Of a DNA stretch of 64,000 nt, positions 21,291 through 33,505 are shown one piece after another. Positions within the stretch are counted from its first letter, which is position 1; every line of letters starts with the position of its first letter. A program made the translations under genes and the position numbers. The notes beneath the pieces were generated by a model. The model had not been told where the DNA came from. It did not search any database and was given only the letters and a program-made list of their open reading frames with translations. The stretch comes from Saturnia japonica. Its lineage: Eukaryota; Arthropoda; Insecta; Lepidoptera; Saturniidae. The DNA is taken from contig CM065322.1 of the NCBI GenBank assembly GCA_033032175.1, positions 12,896,001 to 12,960,000 on the forward strand. The letters run 5' to 3'.

Positions 21291-22019
21291 AAAAAAAATT
21301 ATACCCCACCTCTCCAGCCTTAAATCCAGTTTCCGACACCGCTTAGCATGTCTGCCATCTTGGACCAGATTGTCACTTAGCATTAGATAAGTTTGTGGTT
21401 ATAACGCTAAGCCTATGACAATAAACAAAAAATCCAAAAGCTTGTCTTTCTGGAGACAATAACACATGTCGCCACCTAAAACCTTTCCGTGCGAGCATTG
21501 TGACGTCACAGAATCCTATTCCACCCAACATATTATGTGTTATCGTTCGCGCAGAGAATCAATGTTTCCGCTCGGAAGAACTAGGACAAATAAAAGATTT
21601 AACGGGCACAATCTTTCTCATGCAGGATTTAAACGTTTTACTTTCCTATCATTATTTCTACTAACTTTTATTTATATTTCTGATCGTTTTTGTAAAATTT
21701 AATACGTAATAAATTATAGGAGGTATTTAAAGTGAATGTCAAACGCATAAATTACCTATTTATCACCTAGTAATACTTAAAATTAAATCAAAAATATGTG
21801 AACCAATTTAGTTCCTTATAAACCACTTACTTAAACTTGATGCGGTTTATCATAAATTATTTTCACATACTATTATTTTAGAGCATGTACAGAGAGGGAG
21901 TAACTTCTGAACATCACTATTACTCATCTTTTCAGAAAAAGACATTACACCTAGCATTAATTTTGTATAACGTTTTTTACTTTTGGCAATTAACATGGGT
22001 GTGCATACAGTTAAAAAAA

Positions 22020-22255
22020 AAGGTTTTTTTTTTAATAACACAATAACGACAAACAAGCACACGGTCCACCTGGTGGTACTTACCACCTGGTCACCGCAGC
22101 CCATAGAAGCTTAGAACACCAGCGGCATCACATGCACGTTGCAGACCCTTTAAAACCTATTAAAACTATTTTGAAGAACCCCATCTCTGGAGCGTTCGCG
22201 GAAGGAAATTCCTCAGAAGGTGGACTGTCCGTGACCATTTAAATTCTAAAGTCTG
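22020..22255 (+). repeat. dispersed repeat family B relative
   Basis: AACGACAAACAAGCACACGG, TCCACCTGGTGGTACTTACC, CACCGCAGCCCATAGAAGC is the common family start; the second half differs from 7505-7765. Confidence 0.5.
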
Positions 22256-22414
22256 AGGAAAAGTTCCCTGCCGATGGCGAGAATGATTTTAAAAAAATTG
22301 TCTCTGACTCGATTTCCCAACATATTCCTGCCTGCTACGGAGACGTAAAAAACCACTATGCCACTGCAAGGGATAAAGGTTTTTGGTTTCACTTGTAGTA
22401 TATTTTTATTTGAA

Positions 22415-22475
22415 ACAAGCTGTGCCCGCGGCTGCACTCGCGTGGACTACATACAGAATGCTGTCAATCGGGCAC
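22415..22475 (-). repeat. Helitron-like 3' end
   Basis: ACAAGCTGTGCCCGCGGCTG then CACTCGCGTGGACTACATAC is the reverse complement of the family 3' end. Confidence 0.45.
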
Positions 22476-22559
22476 TCCCGCGAAACGTACTACCCTCGCT
22501 CTGGGTTATTTTAAAGACAAAATGCTTATTGTGGATGATTCTTTGAAAATAGACATACG

Positions 22560-23225
22560 CTCTTGGTGACTTTTTAGTAGGTATTTATATTTAATATCTA
22601 CAATTATGTAGTACATTAATTTGATATATCTCTTATTCTTTACTCAGCGTAAGTCATTTAAGCACCCGAATTGATACACCATGACCAGATTTTTGTTATC
22701 TGCACAGAACCGTAATCCTTTTTCGGAAATAAAAGTAACCTAAGTTACTCCCTATAAAGACACCTGTCTGCCATTCAAAGTCTCGTCCAAATGGATCCTC
22801 CACATCCCACCGCCCCACCACAAACCACAAATGACAAAAAGGAAGAAATCTACAAGAGGTCCACAGAGATATATACAAACACAATACAGTGAACAACAGT
22901 ATAGTTTGTTTGAATTCTGTTTATTATGAATATTAAAAATATTTACATAAAATGTAATGGCATTTCATTACTCACCATATGTTACGGTTTCCATCATAAT
23001 AACAAATATTCAATGAAAATTTACGGTTCAAAAGACACAGCCCTTTAAATGTAGGACGGACAGTCTTGGCTTAGTGTTTTAGGGACGGAGAGAAGTGTTC
23101 TCAGCAAAAATTATTGTGAACCATAGTGTAAAACTAAATTGCTTAAAATAACTGAAGTACACGGACAGGAAAATGAATAAACATCCTTCTCTGTGATATA
23201 TTATATTGTTGGCAGACGTGGTCGT
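22560..23225. other. AT-rich DNA, nothing identified
   Basis: Short chance frames only, plus the low-copy repeat string at 22610-22660 shared with 19190-19240. Confidence 0.3.
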
Positions 23226-23254
23226 TCTTGTCCAAGATTATTGATAACTGGTCA

Positions 23255-23395
23255 TTTGTCATTGTCATTATATTCAGTAAGGTCACAAATGAAGCATACG
23301 GTGGTGGCCTTAAAAGGCAAATGCACTGAAAAATGTTTTTATTTTGTAGATATTAATGAAATGTAGTGTATTGGCCGCTGGTCATCCATTTTCAA
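23255..23395 (+). repeat. dispersed repeat C, uninterrupted copy
   Basis: TATATTCAGTAAGGTCACAA, GGTGGTGGCCTTAAAAGGC, then TTTTTATTTTGTAG and GAAATGTAGTGTATTGGCCG. The same unit at 44878-45320 is split by a SINE, so this copy shows the empty site. Confidence 0.7.
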
Positions 23396-23744
23396 ATAAG
23401 TATGTTTTCGATGCCCTAAACTTATTATTTTCTGGAAAATCTAGAACGATGTCAAGTAAGTTTTATTTCCAAAAGGTTATTTTATATGGTGGATCAATAT
23501 TTGAATGATAGGAATGTCGGAAATGATTCCTTTTTCACTACAACCATTAAATATGATTTTATTAATTTAAACAAAAAGAATCATTGATAAACCCGATCGA
23601 GTTTCTTACCAACTGTTCTCGATGACTGGGAAATTCGAACCGGTGGTAGTGTTTTCACGTTTATACGTGAGCCTAAAGGAGTTTTTGGCGGGAACTTGAA
23701 GTGACATGTTGTGGTATTTTTATATTCATTAACTTAGATTTTTG

Positions 23745-24010
23745 GACTCTATATTATGTAATATTGGTGGTATTTTGCGTGATATAATTTGGTTGTGGTG
23801 CTTATGTGAAGTGAATTGCAATATAAAGTACGAGCATGTATTCTGAGATGTCACAAAAACTCCCTAGATAGTTCTGACAAGAGAGCCACTGTCTTGTCAG
23901 AAGACCACGCTTTGTATAATTATTAGAAATTATTTACGAAGGCTTCAAACCACTGACACTAGCAAGAGCTTTTTGCGGCGCTAAAGCAAGAAGAATAATA
24001 AGACCAGAAT
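23745..24010 (+). repeat. dispersed repeat, same family as 5000-5345
   Basis: TGTAATATTGGTGGTATTTT, CAAAAACTCCCTAGATAG, GAGAGCCACTGTCTTG, CACTGACACTAGCAAGAGC in the same order as the 5000-5345 copy. Confidence 0.55.
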
Positions 24011-24244
24011 TGAATAAAGGGCTTTTGATTTGATTTCATCATGATACTTAGAAAAACAAAAGTTCGTAATTACCATCTCATTTAATAATAGAAGGAAAAA
24101 CTAATAATGTTTTATGTACCGATCTTGAAGATGACCTTTATACATCAAAAATAAAAAGAAATGAATTCGTAAACCAATGGCTCTTGAAGGTCAGTAGAAA
24201 TATAGCATTTATGGACAAGATAATTTGTATAAGTGAAATAGCCA

Positions 24245-24690
24245 ATCTATACTAATATAATAAAACGGAAGAGTTTTTTGTTTGTTTGCTTATACACGCT
24301 AATTTCTGAAACTACCGATCGAATTCAAAAATTCTTTATGTATATGATTACCAGACTCATGAAGCTCTCGTATAGGCTATCTAACATTAGACTACAATTC
24401 TCAGTTAGCCTTAGATATTGATTTTTGATAAGTCGGAGGTGGAAGCCTCCTGAACTGATTTATGCGCGTGCACTGGCGTAATAGATACGTAAATACAATA
24501 TACTACAAAAATATTATACATAAGCCACAATAACCTATTTTGTGACAAACAATCGTTAAAACTTAAAAAGTGATTTATAAACATTATTTTAGATATGGCA
24601 TATTAATCCTTACGAACAAAAGTTACTTCATCATATTGACAATTTTATGTAGTTCATTTTTGCTTTTTATAGCGTGTTATTTGAAGAGAT
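24245..24690 (+). repeat. Helitron-like element, 5' end and body
   Basis: Starts TCTATACTAATATAATAAAA then CGGAAGAGTTTTTTG, CACGCTAATTTCTGAAACTA. Its internal part near 24595-24650 (TTAATCCTTACGAACAAAAG) matches in reverse the element at 10405-10961. No clear 3' CTAG end is found. Confidence 0.5.
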
Positions 24691-25730
24691 AGTTAACATG
24701 AGTGAAACAATGGAGATTGTTCCGATTTTCTTTTTGGAATTGGGCCTTCGAATTGGACCACGAAACATATAGCGTCGGTCTTTCCCTCATCTCATCTTTT
24801 TCTTCCATTGATTCCCCATGAACAGTTTTTCAAGAACAAGTAAATCTGTTCAACTCTTTGAAGACTATCAGCTCTTTTCTAGTCGATGAATGGATCTGAG
24901 CTTCTACAGGTCGGATCGAGTCGAAATTTGGTATTCTATTAGTTTTGTGACATTAAAAGAACAAGGTAAACTTCTAATGCTGCAACATTATCCGGAATTT
25001 ACAAGATACCTAACTTCTCATCAACTTATAGCAGTGATATCGTATTTGAGCAACAATACAGAAACACTTTAACTATTGCTCGATCACAACTTAACTATCT
25101 TGAGTTGATAAAAACTCCATGAAAGCAGCTAAAGTAAAAAATTGCTAAAGATTGTTGTTTATCATCTACGATCACTTAAAAACCTTAGAATGTGATGGTA
25201 GTTTAATATACACTAATTAAAAGTTTATGAAAATGTACATACAAGTACTCACAATCATTATTGCGTGACAACAAACCTCTTTTGTACCATTTTACCATTG
25301 CCTAAAACTTTTCTATCTCATTTTCTCCCACGTTAAATCTTATGAATTGATGTGTCTGTCTCTTTTTACTGTCGCTTTCGCTTTTTCGTTTAAGCAAGGA
25401 TTTTAAGTGAATTTATTTTTACTATTACTATCTACCTAATGTAGATATAAAAAGACACGAAATGTTGACTTTCGGTTAATATAATCAATTTCAAATCCAA
25501 AAATAGAGGTAAATATTGTATAAACATCACGTCACACATGCTTTGTACTGACATGAATACAACATTGTAATGAAACGGTTAAAAAAATGATAAAGATCTT
25601 TTCACAATAATGAATCCTATGCGCGATTATTAGAGGTCAATTTTCCAAAATCTATAAAATAGGACAGGATTGTTATGATAAAATGATATCACTTTAATGG
25701 ACTTCTTAACATTTTATAAAAATAAAGAAT
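24691..25730. other. AT-rich DNA, nothing identified
   Basis: One 60-codon frame at 24890-25072 without recognisable features. Confidence 0.3.
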
Positions 25731-25734
25731 AAAA

Positions 25735-25880
25735 CTGTCGCCAAGCAGCTGTAGGTGTGATCTGGCAGTTGTAATTGAGAGCTACACCCCTTTCTAGGCT
25801 TATCGTATAAAGCCATCTTTGACTAATTGTCACTTATCATCAAGTGAAATTGTGTTATCAAATCGCCAAAAAGTACCCTT
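25735..25880 (+). repeat. SINE 3' body fragment
   Basis: TGTCGCCAAGCAGCTGTAGG, GTAATTGAGAGCTACACCC, TTGTCACTTATCATCAAGTG match the SINE body. Confidence 0.55.
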
Positions 25881-26495
25881 TCTAAAGTCTACATTTTCTA
25901 GGATAAGTTACATAATTCTTATATATTAATTAATTATTAATAATTAATCTGTAGTTATGTTTGTACATGCAATACTATATAAAGGACACTTATCAAGAAT
26001 GAGAAAATGGAAAAAATTTATAGAAATTGAAAAATAAATCTTAACAGATTTTGATTTAAAAAAAATCTATTTTCAATTGATTTTAATCGAATATTGTAAA
26101 CGGAAAGCATAAGCATAGGCTATAAGAATCGTCAAAAATATACTTAAGAATTTAAAAAAAAAAGTTCTAAACCGATTCCGATGAAATTTTGTAAAAAGTA
26201 AGTATGGTTAAGGTAAGGTCACTTTTATGTTCAGCATATAATACAGCATAACGTCACTGTGCGACGACCGAAATCAATAAAACATAATCGCGCATCTTTT
26301 ACGCATCCAATATGTACACAGCTTAAGGCTTTGAGGTCGTACAAACACAAAGGGTCCCTCACAAAACTGAAAGTTACGCTCGACTTAACTTCAGAATATT
26401 AACATATCGAACAGACAATAGACAGTGTTCGTATTTTGATCAATAATAATAATAGGTATTATTGTTAAATACAATTTAAAGCTACATAATAATAT
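25881..26495. other. AT-rich DNA, nothing identified
   Basis: No gene or recognised repeat. Confidence 0.3.
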
Positions 26496-26499
26496 TATG

Positions 26500-26672
26500 T
26501 GAAAGTGAGATGGTTTGTTTGTAACTCATTCAAGTAAAAACGCCTAAACAGATTTGGATGAAATTTGGCATACAGATAGCTTTAGAATTCCGGATTAAGG
26601 CATAGGATAAATTTATCCCGTTTTTGTTTACGCGAGCGGAGTTCAAGAGCTCAAGGCATAGCTAGTGAATTA
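26500..26672 (+). mobile_element. short Helitron-like element
   Basis: GTGAGATGGTTTGTTTGTAA, AACAGATTTGGATGAAATTT, then TTTACGCGAGCGGAGTTC and GGCATAGCTAG followed by T. Only the ends and a short body are present (about 170 bp). Confidence 0.45.
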
Positions 26673-27655
26673 TATTATCTCTTATTTTACGAAATCCCGA
26701 TTAGGTTACGTGTTGATAAGCTACGAACGTGCTTTTGCTATAGATTGAATTGGTATTGATAAAACAGACGTGCGCGAGCATGTTTTTGTACATTCTTAGA
26801 TTATACAGAGTTGAACTACTAAAAACGATCAACTACGAATGGGTGACTAGGTAACGCGAACGGTCCGACGATCCACGCGAGAATGTTCTTGCTTTTAGCG
26901 TACGCTTTATATACCTTTCCACGTAGAACAAGCAAGAGGGTAGTTATGTATATCCACTTATCTAAATATACATAAGGGTGTGTGTGTGTATTGAGTGAGT
27001 CTGTGTGTTTGTGACAAAATTTAACTCAAAAAAATTCATGTCATTCATTCATACATTCATGTGTGTATTAGAGCGAAACTCACATAGTGCTGCATGTAAG
27101 TGAAAATGAAAAACCAAGGATAAAAATTGAATCCTCTTTTAGTCGTTAGAGCATGCATAGCGCTGACTGACGAGGTCTATTCACCGTTCATCAGTCGCTC
27201 TTGTTTGTTGGATACAATGTATTTAGAATCTGGTACAATGCCGGTTATTTCAACGAGTTGTAAGCTTCTCATCATCATAATTTACGTTATATTACGGTTA
27301 AAGCCTTCTACCATCCTTACAAAAATCGTTTTGCTATTCTCTAATTAATCATTCGCAAATTGGACTTTATATAAATGTACCTATTATCGAAACCGATAGA
27401 TAGAGGTTTCTTGATCTTTGTGAGGTGCGGAAAACTTATTGTTAAGTATGAAGATTTTTTAATAGTTAACGATAAATTGACGACGCTGTCCCTATATCAC
27501 CAGTAGCCGCCTTTACGATACTCTTGAAGGACCCGATGTCAGAAACATATTGGCCGGGAGATGTTTCCACAGCTTCACGGTATGACAAAGATAAGACATT
27601 GAGAACTTTTTAGAAGGATTAATTAGCCATGTCTAAAAATAGTGGCTATAAGCCC
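26673..27655. other. AT-rich DNA, nothing identified
   Basis: Short TG tract at 26979-26990. The 73-codon frame at 27127-27348 has one hydrophobic stretch but no recognisable domain. Confidence 0.3.
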
Positions 27656-27659
27656 CTTC

Positions 27660-28035
27660 TATGTTTTTAACAAATCTTTGTTACAAAATACACTATTATG
27701 ACTTTTGTATAAGAGATAGGCATATGCGATCGTGGATTTTTTTTAGATATACTAAGGACAAATATTTTTGTAGAACATTGTATTTACGGATCATTAACCA
27801 TTACGCCAGCGCACGCTGATAAAGCAGTTCTGGAGAGCTTTCATTTTCGACTTACGCAAAAAAATAATTAATGCTAGCTGAGAGATGTAGCTTAATGCTA
27901 GGCAGCTTATACTATTCCTCATGAATCAGACTATCATATACAAACATACGATTTCGAATTTGACTAGTAGTTCCAAAGGTTAACGTGTTTAAACTAACAA
28001 CCAAAAAATTCTTCAGCTTTATTACATTGTATATC
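27660..28035 (-). repeat. Helitron-like element, 5' part, minus strand
   Basis: On the minus strand AATAAAGCTGAAGAATTTTT and AACACGTTAACCTTTGGAAC give the family start near 28035. The body at 27700-27800 (TAAGAGATAGGCATATGCGA) parallels 10655-10735. The 3' end is missing. Confidence 0.5.
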
Positions 28036-28089
28036 ATATAATAGTATAAGATGTGATATTTCGTTTATTTGTATGAAGTTTTTGGTGAA

Positions 28090-28285
28090 TAAATAATCGT
28101 AAAGAAAACATAGCATGGCAACCATAATAAGGAATTTACTAATGCACACCGGGTTAGCTACCACCTTCAAATGAAAAATCATTCGCTACGCACCCATAGA
28201 TATGTTTCGGTGGCTGCAATTGAGACCCAGTTTTTTCTTACTTACTTCGATTATATTGTCACTTATCATCAGGTGAGATTATAAC
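28090..28285 (+). repeat. SINE body fragment
   Basis: AAAACATAGCATGGCAACCA, CCGGGTTAGCTACCACCTTC, TTGTCACTTATCATCAGGTG follow the SINE at 44961. Confidence 0.6.
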
Positions 28286-29015
28286 CAACTGCTAAACTTA
28301 TAAAAAATAAAAACAAAAAAAATCCTACTACACGAAAACTATATTCAAATATATTTTTTCGATTATTGTGATAATTTTTTTTTTACAATAAGGTATATTT
28401 AAAACATCCTTTGTATATGATATTCAAAAGGAATAAATACATAAAGTTGACTTATTTTAATAATCTTGTATACAATAAAACAAACTAAGAAAAAAAAGTT
28501 GCATTTAAATAAATACTTGTAAATTTTCATTTACAAGTCTTATTTTATCCCCTTCAAATGCATATGATATTCAGAATATAAAAAATCTGTGACTTATGTA
28601 CATTTCATTGTAGAAAAGCATACGTATATAAATATACATTGTCCGATTTTCTTTCTTAAATTTTAGAGGTTTTAATTATTCAATTGGTCAGCCCTTTATA
28701 GCATAATCCTAGAATCCTTGTAGCGTAAAATAAATAATGTTCTAATATGTATGTATACCAAATCTAAGAGGTATTATTTGTTTGTTAGTTAGTTATAATC
28801 ACGCTAATCTCTGGAACTACCAGCCAGATTTAAAAAATATTTTTGCATTTTATAGCCTGCTTATTGAGAAAGACTATATAACTTCAAGTTTCGATGCTAA
28901 CTCACTCCTTCACTGTCACTATCACTTACGGACTGACGGACTGAATGACTGAGTTAGTGGTTAATGATTTATCTAAAAGCAAGATGATGTATATATACAT
29001 ACATGATTTCACAGT
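28286..29015. other. AT-rich DNA with a Helitron-like piece
   Basis: CACGCTAATCTCTGGAACTA and TTTTATAGCCTGCTTATTGA at 28800-28870 belong to the Helitron-like body. A GACTGA-type short tandem lies near 28930. No gene. Confidence 0.35.
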
Positions 29016-29016
29016 G

Positions 29017-29092
29017 AAAACGTAACGCTTTTTGTTAACGCACAACGTAACGTTTTTTGTTAACGCTCAACGTAACATTTTTGTTAACGCTT
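29017..29092. repeat. three tandem ~25 bp units
   Basis: The unit AACGTAACGTTTTTTGTTAA then CGC(A/T)C is repeated three times with small changes, starting at 29018, 29045 and 29069. The 66-codon frame starting at 29032 is a translation of the array. Confidence 0.8.
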
Positions 29093-29585
29093 TTATAAAT
29101 TTCACTCCCCATAAAATCTCCATACCGGGGTTCCTATATTATGTAAAACGATTTCTAAGGAATAAAATTCAAAAAGCACAACTAAGTTATATTTTTAACA
29201 TAAGAAATCAAACAACTATTTATAGGTACTGACCTCGGAAAAATTCTACACTAAAAAGGTTACCGAAAAGGTTAACAACAATATGTATAAAAACCGGCAA
29301 CATTTATAAAAATACATCAAGCAACTGATCACTCAAGTTTTTTTTTTATACACAGAAAACAAATGCAAATACTGAAAACAAGTTGAATGTCAGGGCGGCA
29401 GATAAGCCGGAACGAATCTATTTTACGCGAAATCGTCGAGTTTGTGTTTAAAAATAGACAAGACATTTTATAAGTATGTTGATGCAAAGTATTATAAATA
29501 GTATGACGATTTCATTTATCCCGTTATATGCTCACTTGTTATAGATTTATTTGATTTTATAACTATGTTTATTAACTTTTATTTA
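29093..29585. other. AT-rich DNA, nothing identified
   Basis: No gene or recognised repeat. Confidence 0.3.
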
Positions 29586-29589
29586 TACG

Positions 29590-29815
29590 ACAAACACAAT
29601 ATAACACAGATTGCCCCAAATCATCAATTTCACTAACCTACCACTTTTTCAACTCCCCCTTCCCTAAGAAGCTCTGGAAACCCTATTCCCCACAGGAACA
29701 CAACCCTCGGTTATTTGGCTACAATCTTCTGTAGGGTGGAGGTATTCCATCAGTTGGACTGTTCCAAGTAGGAAGAAATCTGCAAAGAAATTTATCTGTG
29801 TCCTCTCTTACATAA
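29590..29815 (+). repeat. dispersed repeat family B copy
   Basis: GAAGCTCTGGAAACCCTATT, CCACAGGAACACAACCCTCG, GTTATTTGGCTACAATCTTC, TGTAGGGTGGAGGTATTCC, as at 7505-7765. Confidence 0.6.
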
Positions 29816-31430
29816 GATTTTAAAAAACGCCTCTTAAAATACTACTGCTAGTCTACCTACTAATATTACTAATAAATCATTTTTTTTTTTTGTTAAGAAA
29901 ACTTAATTTCCGTGCATTTCTGTTATTTTGATATTACTGTTACATTCTAAAGGTCTGAAGATATCTGAATAAAATATAATTTAATTAGAAATTTTGCTAA
30001 TATTATATATAAAACCTGAGCGACCGAGCTATGCTCGGTGTCTTAAAAAAAACACCTATCTAGGTAGACTTGGAATGTAAAGCATTATCTAAATACAGAG
30101 TTACATCTAAATCGTTGTAGCCGTTTCCGAGAAACCAATTACATATATATATATACAAGAATTACTCAATATAATAAGAATATTTGTTTAAACAACTTAA
30201 TGTATATAGTAACATCATTGGCTGACGGCTGACGAATAACATAATATGGAAACCGGCACGCTTGAGGAACCTGTTCATAGTGAATTTAACTAGAGCAAAC
30301 ATTCAAAATTAAAAAAAAAAAACGACATTTCAAATCGTAGTAAAGCGTTGGCTAGACATGGGATATTGTTATAATTATTTTATCGGTAGAAGGCTTTAAA
30401 TTAAATACTGCCTTTTTAAATGAATTCACTATGTGTTATTATAACACGCTAAAAGAGATTCCGGTGTCCTAAGACCTTAAATGTCAAAGGTGATTAAACA
30501 TGGAAAGTAATGAGAACAACAAGATAATTCGAAACATTTGGAAAAATAACAATTACAAGGGAAAAACACTAGTTCACTTTAGTCACAAGTGTGGTTCCAA
30601 CAACTACAAAGTGAAAATAGCAGAAAAACCTGACAGAATGGAATAATAGACTGAACCCAAAGACTCCTGCAAAACTAAGTAATTTTTATTATAAGCATCA
30701 AAATTGCTACCAGTTAGGGTTAAATCTCCACCTAAAAATAGAAAAAAAACGATAGTTCAATTGTAGTGTAAAATACTAAATTCATATGATTGTATTATAC
30801 CGCCTTAAAATTTACATATATCCTGAATAGAAAATCATTTCACATAATGCTATGACGTAGACCCGACCTTCTTAAGATGACCTTCCTGAGATAACGGTCG
30901 AAAATGACGTACAGGAATCGGAAATTACTATTCAATCCTGCAGGTGACTGTCTGGGTAACAATGAGCTGGAGCACAGTTTAGTTAAAGTTTTTATTTCAT
31001 CACTTGTAATAAATAGCTTCTACATTTCAATAAGATAATTTATCAGCAATACAATGAACATTGAAGTTATAATATAAATCCAATTCTTAGACCATTACTT
31101 ATAGAAAAGTGTGCTATGAAAAATGACACTTAATTCACCAAAATAAGTTATCTAAAAAACTTTAAAAGTAAAAATAGCTTAAAGTGAACATTTTAAATCT
31201 AGGGCTTCGGCTCAACTAATCAAATCATTTGCTCGATAAAACGTAAGGAGACGGGTAATTTTAGCTAACAGCAAGGAAAATGTAAATGAAGGCATTGATG
31301 CAAAGGCAAACATATAATAAAATTTAGCCTCTGCTCTTCAGAATGGCAGTTGGAGAAACATTATCAATATTTGAAGTAGATAAAGTTTACAAATATAAAT
31401 GTATTTTTTTATTCTTTAATGGTGAAGCGT
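29816..31430. other. AT-rich DNA, nothing identified
   Basis: About 1.6 kb with no frame over 60 codons and only a short match to repeat debris near 30020 (GCGACCGAGCTATGCTCGGT, with ACACCTATCTAGGTAGACTT, recurring near 54990-55040). Confidence 0.35.
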
Positions 31431-31434
31431 TTGG

Positions 31435-31660
31435 CCACAATCTTAACTGACACTAAGTGACGATAGGGTCCAAGGTGGTAAACACCCGAAACCTAATAGG
31501 AAAACTGGCTCTCAAGTGCAGCTGCCGGAACACAACTATAGATGTTTGGCGAGAGACATTCAACTTGAGAATGGTAGTTATTCAAGCCGGTATTAGAAAA
31601 TGTCCTACCAACCTGCTATCGTTTTATCACGAAGTTTTGCTTCACCGAAACTAATATTAA
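31435..31660 (-). repeat. SINE copy, minus strand
   Basis: On the minus strand CAGGTTGGTAGGACATTTTC, TTCTCAAGTTGAATGTC, CGCCAAACATCTATAGTTGT, CAGCTGCACTTGAGAGCCAG and GACCCTATCGTCACTTAGTG follow the SINE order. The plus-strand 65-codon frame is its shadow. Confidence 0.7.
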
Positions 31661-33035
31661 GCACACCTAATTGTAAAATATAATATTTACCAAGCTATGT
31701 GTGCCAGAGACATGCCGATCAATGTTAATCAAACACAGGGAACTGATATTAATACCGAAATCCCGAAAGAAACAGTTCATACTTCAATATTTACTCCGAC
31801 CGAAGATCCAAACCTTTATTATGAGACCAGCTCTACGAGAATAACAATATAAAATAACAGTAAAAATCCTTGAAACTAAAATCCCATTTCGACTTTTGTT
31901 TTAATAACCAATGACACAATATGAATAAAGAAACCAGCTATAATGAAGATTCCATGGGTTCCTGGTAAAAGTGAAATAGGTAAGTGTGTCAACTCTTTTA
32001 TTGACCCTAAATATACTAAATAATCGATTCATCTCATAGATTATAGAGTACATACTATTACTAATTCCTTATTTAATACATTAGAACCGTCACACTATGA
32101 CGCATTAAACTACAACGCATAACTGATCAGTGACTGACAAAGAACCATTTATGCGAATTCCTTGATAATACTCATTCCATTAGATTTCTTATATAAGACA
32201 ATGTATGAAATATGTGTGCTTCGCATATGTATGAATTTATTAGTCATGATATCTTAGGCTCACACACAAAGAGTAATTAGAAAAAGACGACAAAATTCAC
32301 GCTTCGGATCCTTTTTAGTTGATAAAAGGTGCTATACTTAGTACAAGCACAAAGTAATACGTCAAAATTACAATTACAACATAAGTTGAAAAAAGTGTAA
32401 TTTTGCGACAATATCGTGCAATTCGTACTTATTCGCAAAAATAAGTAATCGTTTATTTGAATAATTTATATTAAGTAATTATGAAAATGATTTCAAAATT
32501 TCAACAATCAATTGATACGAGCGAAGTGAGTGATCGAAACTATAAGCTACCAATTATTATAAATAACTATATTTTGTACCAGTATCAATGTGGAGCCTAC
32601 AATTACTTTGCATTGTTTTGGATACAATTGCCTCAGATCTACTCCAATTAAAGAACAAAAATTACTTTACTTTCTTCACATTCTCACTAATTTTGAACAT
32701 TGTGCTGATGAAAAATGAATATGTAAGGTATCAATAAAATTAATATTTTCTATACAAGAAGCAATCTCATTAAATTTATAGTAGCCCTTTTAATGGTAAG
32801 TAATAGTGGACCTTTAATCGATGGTATAAAATATAAAGGCTGATAGTTTCGATTTAAGTTTTGTATCACACGGAAAATATTTTTCATGATAAATTCATTT
32901 GTGATATATTCCAAAACAATCTAATTCATATTCAACGTATTTAGTAGACATTGCAACTTATCGGTGTAATGAATTGCAAATTTCTGACTAAGTTTTCCTT
33001 CGCCGCTCAAAATAGTGTTTGAACAATAGGACGGA
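31661..33035. other. AT-rich DNA, nothing identified
   Basis: The minus-strand frame at 32921-33115 contains an internal ATG and a hydrophobic start (MIILIQRGVIGVSGILPVF). The corresponding part of copy B is only partly conserved and stops early, so I do not call a gene. Confidence 0.3.
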
Positions 33036-33172
33036 AATACTGGCAAAATGCCAGATACACCGATTACACCGCGCTGTATTAATATAATCATTAACACTAT
33101 GCTAAAATAACACACGAGACGTGATATTAATTATTCGAAATGACTAAATAAAAAATAAATAACTAACTAATA

Positions 33173-33505
33173 TACAGAATGGAAAAATCGAACAGGACAT
33201 GGAGGAAAAGTATATGAAATATTAAAGATATCAAGTTTTACTTGAAGGAAACATTCTTGTATTTTTTGAAATAATAATTACTGCATTCAGAGATTTTCTA
33301 AAAAAAATGTTAGCTGTATCGGGAATCAAACCAACTAAAAAATGGAAAAAAACCTACCTTCACTATGTTATTATACTAATCGATAGGGTCTATGATAAAG
33401 ATAAAATCTCTTGAATAAAGGAATGTTTCCTTTAAATGAAATTTTCTATCTTCAATATTTAATATAATTTTCCTCCATGTCCCGTTCGATTTTTTCCGCC
33501 CTGTA
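33173..33505. mobile_element. palindromic MITE with TA target duplication
   Basis: CAGAATGGAAAAATCGAACA at 33175 and its reverse-complement partner ending TTTTTTCCGCCCTG at 33503 are flanked by TA on both sides. The arms continue to match inward (GGACATGGAGGAAAA, then AAATATT-GAAGATA-like, then GGAAACATTC) for about 90 bases each. So most of the 329 bp can fold back. Ends CAG...CTG with TA duplication point to a Tc1/mariner-type non-autonomous element. Copy B lacks it at the matching place (about 50110). Confidence 0.8.

Noticed and set aside
21466..21702. 78-codon ORF starting MSPPKTFPCEHC as a zinc-finger protein
   Set aside because: Only one C-x2-C pair, no matching histidines at proper spacing, and no supporting context.
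29017..29092. CRISPR array
   Set aside because: Eukaryotic context, three contiguous tandem units and no spacers.
31457..31654. 65-codon ORF
   Set aside because: The translation repeats at other SINE copies (1947-2135, 58942-59154); it is a shadow of the SINE.
32921..33115. Secreted peptide gene on the minus strand
   Set aside because: Hydrophobic start is suggestive, but the equivalent frame in copy B stops early and only part is conserved.
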